Assembly: GCF_014066305.1 (NCBI RefSeq)
Contig: NW_023501036.1
Span: 1,437,501-1,501,500 of the forward strand
DNA: 64,000 nt
From: Letharia columbiana
Lineage: Eukaryota > Ascomycota > Lecanoromycetes > Lecanorales > Parmeliaceae
Reading direction: 5' to 3'
The notes under the pieces were generated by a model. It was not told the origin of the DNA and made no database searches. It worked only from the letters and a program-made list of their open reading frames with translations. Positions 34,004 through 45,444 of the stretch are shown here, piece by piece. The first letter of the stretch is position 1, and every line of letters begins with the position of its first letter. Made by a program: the position numbers and the translations under genes.

Positions 34004-37000
34004 ATGAGCATGAGCATGCGGTCAGCAGCAGTGCCGCAGACGGTCCTCTCTACAAGTGTTATTCAGGAGCCGTTTCGGCCAGATTACCTCGGTGCGGCAG
34101 CCAGAGACGAGAAAACACAGCCTTTTTGCGGTAATAAAGAAGGATGGGGCCCAATTAGCCCCTTCCGGTACGACTTTACACCCTGCTTCCTCGACGTGTG
34201 GATCAGTGTTGTGGCGGCATTTGGCATCATATTTGGCGCAATTGCCATCTGGTGGCTCCTGAAGAAAAGAAGTCCGTCACCCGTCACTCGAAACTGGCAT
34301 TTCTACACCAAACTCGCAGTCCTCGCTGCTTTGCTCGTCACCACCGCACTTCAAGCGTGCCTACAGATCAATGCGCTTCCTGGGGTATGGATCGGCGACT
34401 TTCGCTTCTGGACCTCAATCATCACGTTGGTCTCGCTGGCAATCATTGGCGGCATTCAATACATTGAGCACTGGCGGAGTCGGCAGCCAAATGGCATAGT
34501 GCTATTCTACTGGCTGTTCCTGCTGATAGCTTTCGGTGTGAAGCTTCGGTCGCTCATCTCACAGCAAGCGTTCCGAACCCGGCTACCATACTTTGTCACA
34601 TTCTGTGTCAGCTTTGGGCTTGCTGTGTTGGAATTCGCTCTGGAGTACCTGGTTCCGAAGAAACAGTCCGCATACGATGCGCTGGGTGACGAAGACGAAT
34701 GTCCAATTGAATATGCAGATATTTTCAGTATCCTTACATTCAGCTGGATGACCCCAATGATGAAATATGGGTATAAGGAGTACCTCACGCAGGATGACCT
34801 ATGGAATCTTAGAAGGAGGGATACTACAAAAGTGACTGGGGATATATTGGAGCAGACATGGGCTGATGAGCTTGAAAAGAAACGCCCGTCTTTGTGGATA
34901 GCTCTATTCCGGGGTTTTGGTGGGCCCTACTTCTGGGGCTCCGTCATCAAAACTTTTAGTGATACTTTATCATTCGTACAGCCACAATTGCTGAGGCTCT
35001 TGATTTCTTTCGTTGACTCCTATCGGGGTGGCAATCCTCATCCTCAGCCTGCGATCAGAGGAGCGGCGATCTCGCTTGCTATGTTTGCCGTGTCAGTAGC
35101 ACAAACAGCTTTGCTCCACCAGTATTTCCAGCGTGCTTTTGAAACAGGCATGAGGGTTAAGTCGTCATTGACTTCCATGATATACGCCAAGTCAATGCGA
35201 TTATCGAACGAAGGCCGGGCCTCAAAGTCTACAGGAGACATTGTTAACTACATGGCTGTTGACACGCAACGACTACAGGACCTTACGCAGTATGGACAGA
35301 TGCTATGGTCCGCACCATTTCAGATTGTTTTGTGTATGCTGTCATTATATCAATTGGTTGGTATTAGCATGCTAGCAGGTGTCGCTGCTATGTTACTCAT
35401 GGTACCTATCAACGGGTTGATTGCCAGGATCATGAAAAATCTTCAAAAGAAACAGATGAAAAATAAGGATGCGAGGACACGGCTTGTGACGGAGATACTA
35501 AACAACATGAAAAGCATTAAATTGTTCGCCTGGTCTCAAGCATTCATGAACAAGCTCAACTTCGTCCGCAACGAGCAGGAATTGAAGACTCTCCGCAAGA
35601 TTGGCGCTTCCCAAGCTTTTGCGAACTTCACTTGGTCGACGACTCCTTTCCTGGTATCGTGCTCTACTTTCACCGTCTTCGTTCTCACGAGAGACGAACC
35701 TTTGACAACGGAACTTGTCTTTCCGGCTCTAACGCTTTTCAATATGCTCGGCTTCCCTTTGGCCATCCTTCCCATGGTGATTACGTCCATCATCGAGGCC
35801 ACGGTAGCAGTAGGGCGCCTTACTAGCTTCTTCACGGCAGAGGAATTGCAAGCCAATGCCGTGCAGACGAAGGATGCGGCTGCAAATAACGGGGATGAAT
35901 CAGTCCGTGTCCGGGATGCTACTTTCACATGGGATCGTAATGAAGGTCGCCACTGTTTAGAGAACATCAATTTTGTCGCGCGCAAAGCGGAACTCAGCTG
36001 TATTGTAGGTCGAGTTGGAGCAGGAAAGTCGTCTTTCCTAGAAGCCATTCTCGGAGACATCTGGAAAATTCATGGCGAGGTCGTTGTACATGGTCGTACT
36101 GCATACGTGGCGCAGCAAGCATGGGTCATGAATGCAAGCTTCAAGGAGAATATTGTATTCGGCCATCGCTGGGATCCACACTTCTACGAGCGAACAATCA
36201 ATGCCTGCGCTTTGACTGAAGACCTAAAGACACTGCCGGATGGAGACCAGACCGAGGTGGGAGAACGAGGAATATCTTTATCTGGGGGACAGAAAGCTCG
36301 TCTGACTCTGGCAAGAGCTGTGTACGCCCGGGCTGATGTCTACCTTTTTGACGATTGTCTTTCCGCTGTAGATCAGCATGTGGGAAGACACTTGATCGAG
36401 AACGTACTCGGATCGAAAGGTTTGTTGGCGGGGAAAACTAGAATACTAGCGACCAACTCAATTCCAGTACTTTTTGAGGCGGACTTCGTTACCCTAATTC
36501 GTGATGGCAGAATCTTAGAAAAAGGGACGTATGAACAGCTCATCGCAATGAAGGGAGAGGTTGCAAATTTGATCAGGACCGCCAATAATGAAGAAGACCA
36601 AGAGACTCCATCTCCTAGCGTGGAAGACAGCAGAGATTCCACAAGCTCAGAGAGTGAGGAATCCAACACTGTCTTTGGTACAGGCACCGGCGACTCATTG
36701 ACGGAAGAGAAGGACGAAGCTCAAGAAGGCATCACTCAACTGGCCCCCCATACGAGCCAACGCAGGCACTGGGCGAAGAGCGAGCAGCAATACGTTAAGA
36801 CGCGCAAGCACAGCATCATTCAAGGGCCCCCGTGGCAAGGTGACCGATGAGGAAGGAGAAGCCGTCAAATCAAAGCAGAGCAAAGAGTTTTCTGAACAAG
36901 GCAAAGTGAAGTGGAACGTATATTTGGAGTATGCAAAGACCAGCAATCTGATTGCTGTGTGCATCTACCTGATCACACTCATTGGCGCACAAACGGCTCA

Positions 37001-38838
37001 AATTGGGGGTAGCTTATGGTTGAAGCAGTGGTCCGAGGTCAATCAGGAATACGGTGGCAATCCCCAGGTCGGCAAATACATCGGAATCTATTTTGCCTTT
37101 GGAATTGGTGGCGCTGGTCTTGTCGTGATACAGACGCTCATACTGTGGATATTTTGCTCGATAGAGGCTTCGCGTAAACTCCACGAAAGGATGGCCTACG
37201 CGATATTCAGATCCCCAATGAGTTTCTTCGAGACCACCCCTTCCGGACGGATCCTGAATCGTTTCTCCAGTGACATTTACCGAGTCGATGAGGTGCTGGC
37301 GAGAACCTTCAACATGTTGTTTGTCAACAGTGCTCGGGCCTTTTACACACTCATCCTGATTGCTGTCTCCACCCCAGTCTTCGTAGCGTTGATCATTCCT
37401 CTCGGAGCCGTCTACCTCTACATTCAGCGTTACTACTTACGTACATCAAGGGAGCTGAAACGCCTCGATAGCATTAGCAGAAGTCCGATTTATGCACATT
37501 TTCAAGAGTCTTTGGGCGGCATCACAACGATCCGTGCTTATCGCCAGCAGAGCAGGTTTGCTTTAGAGAACGAATGGCGGGTGGATGCAAATCTTCGGGC
37601 GTACTTTCCGTCCATCAATGCAAACCGGTGGCTTGCAGTTCGACTCGAGTTCATCGGTTCCTTTATCATCCTGGCGGCAGCTTCTTTTGCTATCATATCT
37701 GTTTCTACAGGCAGTGGCTTGTCAGCAGGCTTAGTGGGTCTAGCAATGTCATATGCCTTGCAGATTACCACTAGTCTGAATTGGATTGTGAGGCAGACTG
37801 TGGAGGTAGAGACGAACATAGTCTCGGTCGAACGTGTCTTGGAGTATGCTAGGCTACCGAGCGAGGCGCCTGATGTTATCTCAAAGCACAGACCCAAGAT
37901 CAGCTGGCCTGGGCAAGGGGCTGTCAAGTTCAACAACTATTCGGCAAGATATCGACCAGGATTAGACCTGATCCTCAAAAACATCAACATCCATATTAAA
38001 TCCCACGAGAAGATCGGCGTCGTCGGCCGTACTGGAGCGGGAAAATCCTCCCTTACCTTGGCTTTGTTCAGGATCATTGAGCCTGACGCTGGAAACATCT
38101 CGATCGATGACCTGAACACATCGACCATTGGCCTTCTCGATCTCCGAGGCAGGCTGGCTATCATTCCTCAGGATGCAGCTCTCTTCGAAGGTACTATCCG
38201 AGACAACTTGGACCCAGGTCACATTCACGATGATACGGAACTTTGGAGCGTGCTAGGTGAGTCTGCTGCCTTGTCCGATGACTTGTTCCTGCTCGCGCAC
38301 TAATACGTGCAAGATCACGCACGGCTCAAAGAGCACGTCTCAAGCATGCAGGGTAGGCTCGAAGCCGGTGTGAATGAAGGAGGTGAGTCTGCAACTAACG
38401 TTATCCGATAAAGTAGAGTCTCCAGGAGTATTTTCTGACGTATCGGAGCAGGCTCGAACCTGTCAGCAGGACAGCGGCAACTGGTCTCCCTAGCCAGAGC
38501 ACTGCTAACACCTACGAGCATTCTAGGTAAGTTTGATGATGTGTCAATCATGTTACGTCTACTGACAATCCTTGGCAGTGCTTGACGAGGCGACCGCAGC
38601 GGTAGACGTGGAGACAGATGCTATGCTGCAGACTACCCTGAGAAGCAATATGTTCAAGGACCGCACTATTATAACCATTGCGCATCGGATCAACACCATC
38701 ATTGACTCGGATCGGATCGTCGTTTTGAACCACGGGACTGTTGCAGAATTCGATACTCCCTCGGCTTTAGTCCGTCATAGGGGACTATTTTATGAATTAG
38801 TCAAAGAAGCTGGCTTGCTCGACAGTGTTGAAGCATAA
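34004..38838 (+). CDS. ABCC/MRP-type transporter, Ycf1-like (vacuolar), one frame break
   Basis: Full-length ABCC pump with an N-terminal TMD0 (five helices, residues about 60-210), TMD1, NBD1, TMD2 and NBD2. NBD1 has Walker [10 protein letters not shown], signature LSGGQKA and Walker [16 protein letters not shown]2 has [18 protein letters not shown] and [12 protein letters not shown]. Such pumps export glutathione conjugates and metals into the vacuole. Exons after the long first one are 38314-38382, 38452-38526 and 38579-38838, with introns of 57, 69 and 52 nt. The reading frame changes at a C6 run (36744-36749) in the regulatory linker. With C5 the linker reads [20 protein letters not shown], then [20 protein letters not shown], the expected phospho-regulated region, and the total is 1551 aa. 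Both halves are fully conserved. Confidence 0.9.
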
Positions 38839-40572
38839 GGAATGCTTCGGCAATAAATCACATGCATCAGTAGCGAAGTTTTCTGGGACTTCATATTGGC
38901 GGCACCAGGCGGGGTTTTCTCTCCACATTTGCAAGGAAGATAGGGGCTACAATGTGTGTGCATGTCTCCAATGAATGAGATCTCGTTCAAATCCGGGTTT
39001 GAGGTACTAGCAGTAGTACGCCTCGAGGTTCTACGGATTCCGTCGCCCGTCGCCGAGCCGCGTACCCGTTGACCGTTGTTCCCGTTCTAAAATTGCCTTC
39101 TTTTAAATTGGTAGAAAGATGGATCGGAAGCAGGGTTCCGATGGTCCCCAAGCGCTAAGCGCTCGCACTCGCTTACTAGTACGTCTTTTGCCTCATGTGA
39201 CCATGTCTCATGCAAAAGTCCCCTTTGGGCTCCTTTGGGGATATTCATCCTGCTGCTCGGCCGATTGGACAGAATGCATATTTACGCACTCTCAGATTTG
39301 GTCCCTCACAGAAAACGCCTCGTTGTTCTCCTTCAGCCGTGGGTCTTGCTGCTGAGCTTCGAAGTTATGACTTGCATTGCGATACAGGTAAGCTCAGGTT
39401 GGTGCACGGAAAAGCTGCTTGCTTCTAAAACCATGACCATCTCTCAGTCTCACTTCGTCATTGGCTAATGACTTTCCGCGGATATGCTCGCATGGAAGAC
39501 TGGGGTATTACCCGACCCCGCATACGGCAAAGGCCGCCAAAAAGGGCTTGCATGCCATGATGCACATATTCACTGGTCTTATTTTGAAATCCTTGTCCAC
39601 AACTAACAACCATGACCATGTAAAATGAGTTTGTTGCTTGATAGCATCTCCTGTTCCTACATGACGGCCGCGGGAGCTCAAAATTGCAGTGTTTGACGTT
39701 GACGGATGCAAGCCGTCTTCCCCTAGTGCGCCCTCAGTCAGATGTTGTTTCAAGGATCTGAGATCGCTGCGAATTGATCGAGATGCAATCTCAGCTCATC
39801 TTGCTTGCATATCAAGTCCTTTCCTCGCCCAATTTGCTTCCTCTTTATCCAAGCTCTGCTCTCTCCCCTTATTCCTACTATTGGACAAACTCTGGTAATT
39901 CCATGATTGCATTTTGCACACAAATATGTCTTTCGACCGTCAGATGTTGGGGTTGTTAAAACGCCAATGGTAATTCGTTTGCTGGGAATAACCGGCGTCC
40001 CGCAAAACATTACTATACAAATCTTTTGTGGACTCTCTGTTTTGGTTAGTCCCGCTCTACCTCTACTTTTCCGATTTACTTCCTATCTTGAGCTCTTGAA
40101 CTTCTCTGCCAGCAAAACAACAGACTAGGTCTTGATGTGGAACTCTGCTGCTTCGCTACTTGTTATTCCCAACACAAACGATGCTCTCTGTCTCTCCTGG
40201 CTGGGCCTTGGGATGGTATCGCGTCGGCGAGACGCTCGCTCCATATCTCGGTCTTCGCCCGAAAATCATCATTGGACTGCACTTGTTGCTCGATGTTCCA
40301 ACTAACAGATACAGTATGCTTTAGGTGCACCAACAAAACCCGAGCATATCCAGTACCGAACAAGTCCAACAAACTCTTTCGAGCCTTTAGCTCGCCAGAG
40401 AAACCGTCGAACATAAAATCGTTACAACCTTTGCTTCGATTCCTTTGCCCAAGGGACTTCACTGAACGTCGCCTGACCATTGCACTCGACATCATGGTCC
40501 AGCGAGTACTTGGGGACAGGGGTCCCTGCAGACCAGTTGTGGCACTTTCGAAGACGACCATCGACTCATTCA
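38839..40572. promoter_or_regulatory. Long upstream region of the YDR124W-like gene
   Basis: 1.7 kb without a recognised gene. Open frames are short and overlap in several phases. CT-rich stretches (39820-39900, 40040-40110) look like leader sequence. It may be a long promoter plus 5' UTR with upstream ORFs. Confidence 0.45.
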
Positions 40573-42914
40573 ATGATGATGCAAATCGGACTTCACGCCT
40601 CCCAGTCACAGAAGGTTCTTCGAATGCGTTGTCAACGGTCTGTAACCGATACTGCTCATTGATTGATCAATGCTGATGTGACAGTCTCCAGCTTCCCCTA
40701 CAGGCTCTAATAGATCACTGCAACATCCACGCCTGTGAGATAACGTTCCGTCTCGACTCCGGCAAGGTGTTTCAGGCCACCACAACGCGCCCGGAACCCC
40801 AAGAAGTTCACGATGAGGAGCTCCTGACACGCCAAGTTTCTCGCTCATCCGTGTATACAGTTGAAGGTCAGCATTTCCGTATCCTCACACGGTCTGTGGT
40901 GAACGGTGAGCAATCTCACTGACACGCTCGTAGATTTTGATCAGGAAGAAACTGCTTCCGGAAGCGGAAAGGCTCGCAGCCTGCCAATTGCAGATCGTCG
41001 TAGTCAGACCACGAAGAGGAAGAGGAAAGGCTCCAGCTCCCATACTCCTGCTTCACGCATAAAGCGGAGACCTGCTGAAAACCGCCGAGCCGCAATTAAA
41101 TCAGGTTGCAACTCCGAATCCGTGGACGAGAACGAGAACGATGACGAGGACGCGGACGAGGACGCGGACAACGCCGAGGACGACTCCGACTCCGACTCCG
41201 ACTTTGAGGACGAAATCGATGAGTTGGAAGGTGCCGAAACGGAAATGGAACAGTTCAGGATAGACGAGGTATTCCTTCGCTATTACGAACCTGCCTTCCG
41301 GTCGATCAACCAGCTTGTCTGCAAGGACATTTCGAAGTTGTGGATCCGCTTTTGTCATCCAGGAAAGCAGACTACCCACCCTTATAATGGTGGGAAGTCT
41401 ACCAGTGAGAAGTCTACCAGTAAGAAGTCACAGGCAGAGCATGGATACTTAGGGCACTTCACCAAACCAGATTACTGGCCATCCGATGCAGGTTGGAAAG
41501 CGTTTACAGCGTCACCGCGTCGGCAAACAGAGCCAGCGTGTCGGCACATAGAGCCAGATCACGAGAAGAAACCTGGTCAGTCTACTTATGAGCTTGCCCC
41601 GATGTTGGAGCTAATTTCCCATCCAGAAAGACTTTTACTTCTTGTCCACCTTCTCCGAAGTCAAAATAGAGGTTTCAAGGATGGCGTTTTCACTCTTGAC
41701 AAGATGGCGAAAAGCACCAAGGGTATTCATCTGGAGTATCCAGGGCGCTGGACCACGCAATGTGTCGAACGCCTTAAGGAAATATATCGGGTGAGGGCTA
41801 TGGAGATGAAATATGAGGCGGGTGAAATTGGTAAGTTTCACTAACCTGGTGGCACTCGTGGTGTGCTAATACTGCGTCAGATGGAAGTACTCTGGTATCT
41901 GTCCGGATGCTCAGAACCCGACGTAAAATTCGCAAGGTACCAAAGTCAGCCGTCAAGGCCTCAGGACTACCCCGCGAGCAGATCAAAAAAGAGCCTCAGC
42001 CAGAGGTGATGAGCTCTACAGCATGTCATGCGCCTGTTGCAAAAATGGGCATCAATGTGCAAATCGGGGATGAAGACCTGGCATCTTCGTCGTCTGAAAG
42101 GGTTGCTCCACAGGCGAGTTCCCCTAAACCTAGGTTGTGCAAAGCTCGCACAATTCAGCATGGGTTGCCTTTCTATGATTCGCCATCGCCAAAACAAAAA
42201 CGCCACAACTCGGCCCAGGAAAACTGGAGTACGCAACCAGCAGACCTAACGCAAGACCCTACCGTCTTTACGCACCCAAACTTTTTTGGCTCCTGGATGC
42301 AGAGCTTCCCCAGCCAAGAATTCGTACGCCGCCAGTACGATCATGAGTCGACTGCCTCTCAGGTAGTCGCAAATCCAATGCGTCCGAACGGAGCATTTAC
42401 CCGCAGCCCTCCAGCCGGGCCCGTCGCAACAAGGGTGGAACACGCCCGTCCCCCAACGTTTGTCGCGTCTTCATCAGGCCTGGTTGGAGCTTTCTCCACA
42501 GGTACGGAGTACTCGAGCTGGCAGACTGACGACCCCTGGAACCCTCAAGCGGAACCCTCAATGTATTCGGCCGTCCCTGGTCCCAGCACCTCTCTTCTGC
42601 CATGTACGAATGGCTCCTTTAGCAATGGCTATAGCGGCGCAAATTTCTCCAGCGGCCTGCCGTTGGACATCTGGAATGATGGGAACCAGACTGGAATGCC
42701 ACCGTACCATCAAGGCGTTGACGAGGACGTACAACACTGCCTCAACCTACAGGCAGTCGGTATGCCATGGTACGAGCCCTTGAGCTTGAACACACCATCC
42801 AGTGGTAATCCAGCTCTGGCAAACCAAGTCTTGCCCACTGGCTTCCGCCCCCATACCTCGTTGGACGCCGAGCACAAGTTTGAGCCGGTCTTCCAGGATC
42901 AACAACAGCTCTGA
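40573..42914 (+). CDS. AFUB_079030/YDR124W-like helical-bundle domain protein
   Basis: Exons 40573-40637, 40685-40866, 40934-41830 and 41881-42914 join to 725 aa. The first two exons (IGLHASQSQKVLRMRCQR then LQLPLQALIDHCNIHACEI) appear only after splicing introns of 47 and 67 nt. Next comes a Lys/Arg-rich and acidic stretch (DEDADEDADNAEDDSDSDSD). The conserved domain follows, residues about 200-385: RYYEPAFRSINQLVCKDISK, HPGKQTTHPYNGGK, KPDYWPSDAGW, HIEPDHEKKP, HPERLLLLVHLLRSQ and RLKEIYRVRAMEMKYEAGEID. This matches the family once called DUF2841, found in the subtelomeric HrmA-associated clusters of Aspergillus fumigatus and in yeast YDR124W. The molecular role is unknown. The C-terminal half is low-complexity. 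No hrmA-like neighbour is in the window. Confidence 0.8.
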
Positions 42915-45444
42915 TTTTGTCATGTGATCTTTCCCTCTCACGGTCGATTTAACCCACGCTCTTTTGACCCGGCTGGCTCGCTGAGAGTTTTCGGACCGGA
43001 CTTTTACGACTATATGATTCGCGTCGCTTATTGTTCCACCAAAGATGGATTCTAATTACGATTTCATATTTATTGCTTCGCTTCTGTTCACCCTCGAGGA
43101 TATTTATTTGGAATTTCGATTAGGTACCCCAGCGCCTCCATACGCCAAACGCCACGCCCTACTGTTAATACGTGACGCTGGTTCACAAAGCGAGTATCTA
43201 CGGATGACAATTTTTTTGGAATCACGGTACTTTGAAGATCACAGAGGGTAGTTGGGACAGTTGGCTGTTGACTGGTTTTTCCTTTTTTCCTTTTCTTCTT
43301 CCTATTTTTACGAGTACCTTGCTTCATCTTGTCTTTCATTGGAATAGGTAGTGCGTGAAAAGTATTGGGTAGCTTAAAGTCACGATAAATGAAAACACGT
43401 CTCTCCTTAGGCATTCGCCCCTTTTCTCTTTTCCTCTTTCTCCCCTCTCTCTGTCGCTAGACGGCGTAAACGAGTGGGAATGCTCTGCTACCTGTCTTTC
43501 ACAGTCCTGCTCCTGCTTCTTTTTAACAGCACATGCACGCACAAGTGACGCTGGATAAGGTATGAAAAGGGACGTTAGCCGGTTCTACAATCGGTATGCG
43601 GAACTCCGTAAAGTAAGGCGTGCAGATTCCCATGCAGGGTACTATTTATATTGGGTCGGCTCTCGGCTCGGCAAGACCCACTTTCACTTACTCCTTCCTT
43701 CTCTCTCCACACCCACTCTTTCGATTTCCGCGAAATCGATAGACTAGGTGCCTCGCATCATGCCCTACCACTGATTAGTGCACATGCACGATGCAGGTGA
43801 TTTGGGTGCCTTTGCTAGGTATAACCTCACATTCAGTCTGCAGGGCAACAGACCTTGCAGGGCTAGGCCATCACCTTATCAAGGAAGGAGAGGTGCATGT
43901 GTATCAGTGATCAATGGCACTGATTGATGCCATACCAAACCCAGTAATGATCACACTGAAACCGGAAAACAGAGCGGAAATGCACGCCGACAGATGCAGG
44001 TAATTGATTTGATTGTTGAGTAGTGTGCATGCTCGTCTTCCTTCCATGTCAACTTGTGCAAGGGGCTTTGCGCCACCATGCTCGACCGAGTATGTAGAAT
44101 TCGATCCTGCGTCTACTCCCTAACAACCTGGGACACCTTACTCCACTCGATTGACTTTTCGATCTTCCTATGTGTCTCACCGCGTCCTGCTGCTACCATG
44201 GCATTGGCGGTCAGTGGGGGTCGAGTCCTGCACAGACTTCTTCCATTACCTATTCTGCATCCGTCTGCTTTTGAGGCTCGGAGATACCACCGTCGATTAT
44301 TCGTACCTCCCAGCATCTGATGCCGTGGAACACATTTCTGTACGTCTCAACGGTCGAGCACGGAAACTTGTGGCCCATCTCCGTGACAGTGTTTCCAGCT
44401 CTCCTCCCGACTTGTCCAATCACGAATAGTATATGGTATTCCCATGCCGAAATTCTAAAGCTTTCTCCTTCTACAAAGGCCCGAGTCTGCCGAGAATTAA
44501 CTTAGTCGCCTTCACATGTATCATTGATCCCATGAGAAGCTTTTGACTTGCGCTAAATGAAAAATCCAAAGAGAGAGGTACAAGGTGGAATAACACGCCG
44601 AGAGATGCAACAGGCTTGAAACGGCTCCACACGATTTCCAATCACTGGAGAGGTTGAATACCAGGTGGTGGTGGTGACAGTGGGTTTGGCTCCAACAAGC
44701 AGCACGAAAGGTCAACAAGAACGAATCACAGCACTGCTCACCCAAGATATAGACGCGTTCGAACTGCACTTTGCATAGACATCAGTGTCTTTGGGAGCAA
44801 TGTTATTGACGGCATTTTGGTACCTAGGGGAAGAGGTTGTACGTCATTTTGTGCTTCTGCTCTTTGTCAATTGTGAAGAGTTGAGACGGATGTTAGGGGA
44901 AGCTGTAAAGCTGTGGGCATTTGGAGAGCCTGTCGCAGATAATTGTTCACTTCGAACGAGTCATCAACTAGTAGAGTGGGTGATGGCACATGTTGTCAGT
45001 AGACTCTCTCGTACGATTGTGCAAGAAGGGGCAAGGTTTCTATCATGAGTTGGTGAGGTTGGTGAATGGAAATGAAGGTAAAGCCTTTTAGGAGCTGCTG
45101 ATCTATTTGTGATGGCTTTTCACCTCTTCGTCGCCTGAGCTAGCGACGAGTAAATATGTACTTCGGTACAATGATAATCGCCTCTCCATCCACAAGCAAC
45201 CATCGTCAATTGAACCAGCAAATAATGCGTATGGTTAGACTGTTTGAACAGGATTCATCAGGCCTTCGGGCCGTTTAAGCTCCGTAGGTTCAGCCTTGCC
45301 AAGACATACCAAGCGTTCCGCATTTGGCGGCATCAAAGCGTTCGTCTCTCCGTAACGCGAATCAACATCGCATTCATCAACACTCGTCGAGAATTGCACC
45401 TTGATGTACTCTGCCGCGTGGTCACCTGCTGGACGACTGGCGCA
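42915..45444. promoter_or_regulatory. 2.5-kb gene-free region upstream of sac3
   Basis: The longest gene-poor stretch here. Many short open frames on both strands overlap in conflicting phases, and none has a recognisable motif. A pyrimidine tract lies at 43272-43312, and a GATCAATGGCACTGATTGATGCC imperfect inverted arrangement occurs near 43911-43933. Repeated TGCATG/GTGCA words occur at 43780-44035. I cannot support any gene. Confidence 0.4.

Noticed and set aside
36840..38303. A separate half-size ABC transporter gene
   Set aside because: It is the second half of the transporter starting at 34004. The halves join by one base in a C run, and the linker reads correctly.
40906..40933. A 28-nt mini-intron in the YDR124W-like gene
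   Set aside because: Too short to splice. A 67-nt intron from 40867 to the same acceptor keeps the frame and has a CACTGAC branch site.
44054..44505. Three overlapping plus-strand open frames
   Set aside because: Two start at ATG, but none has a known motif or convincing splice partners, and they contradict each other.
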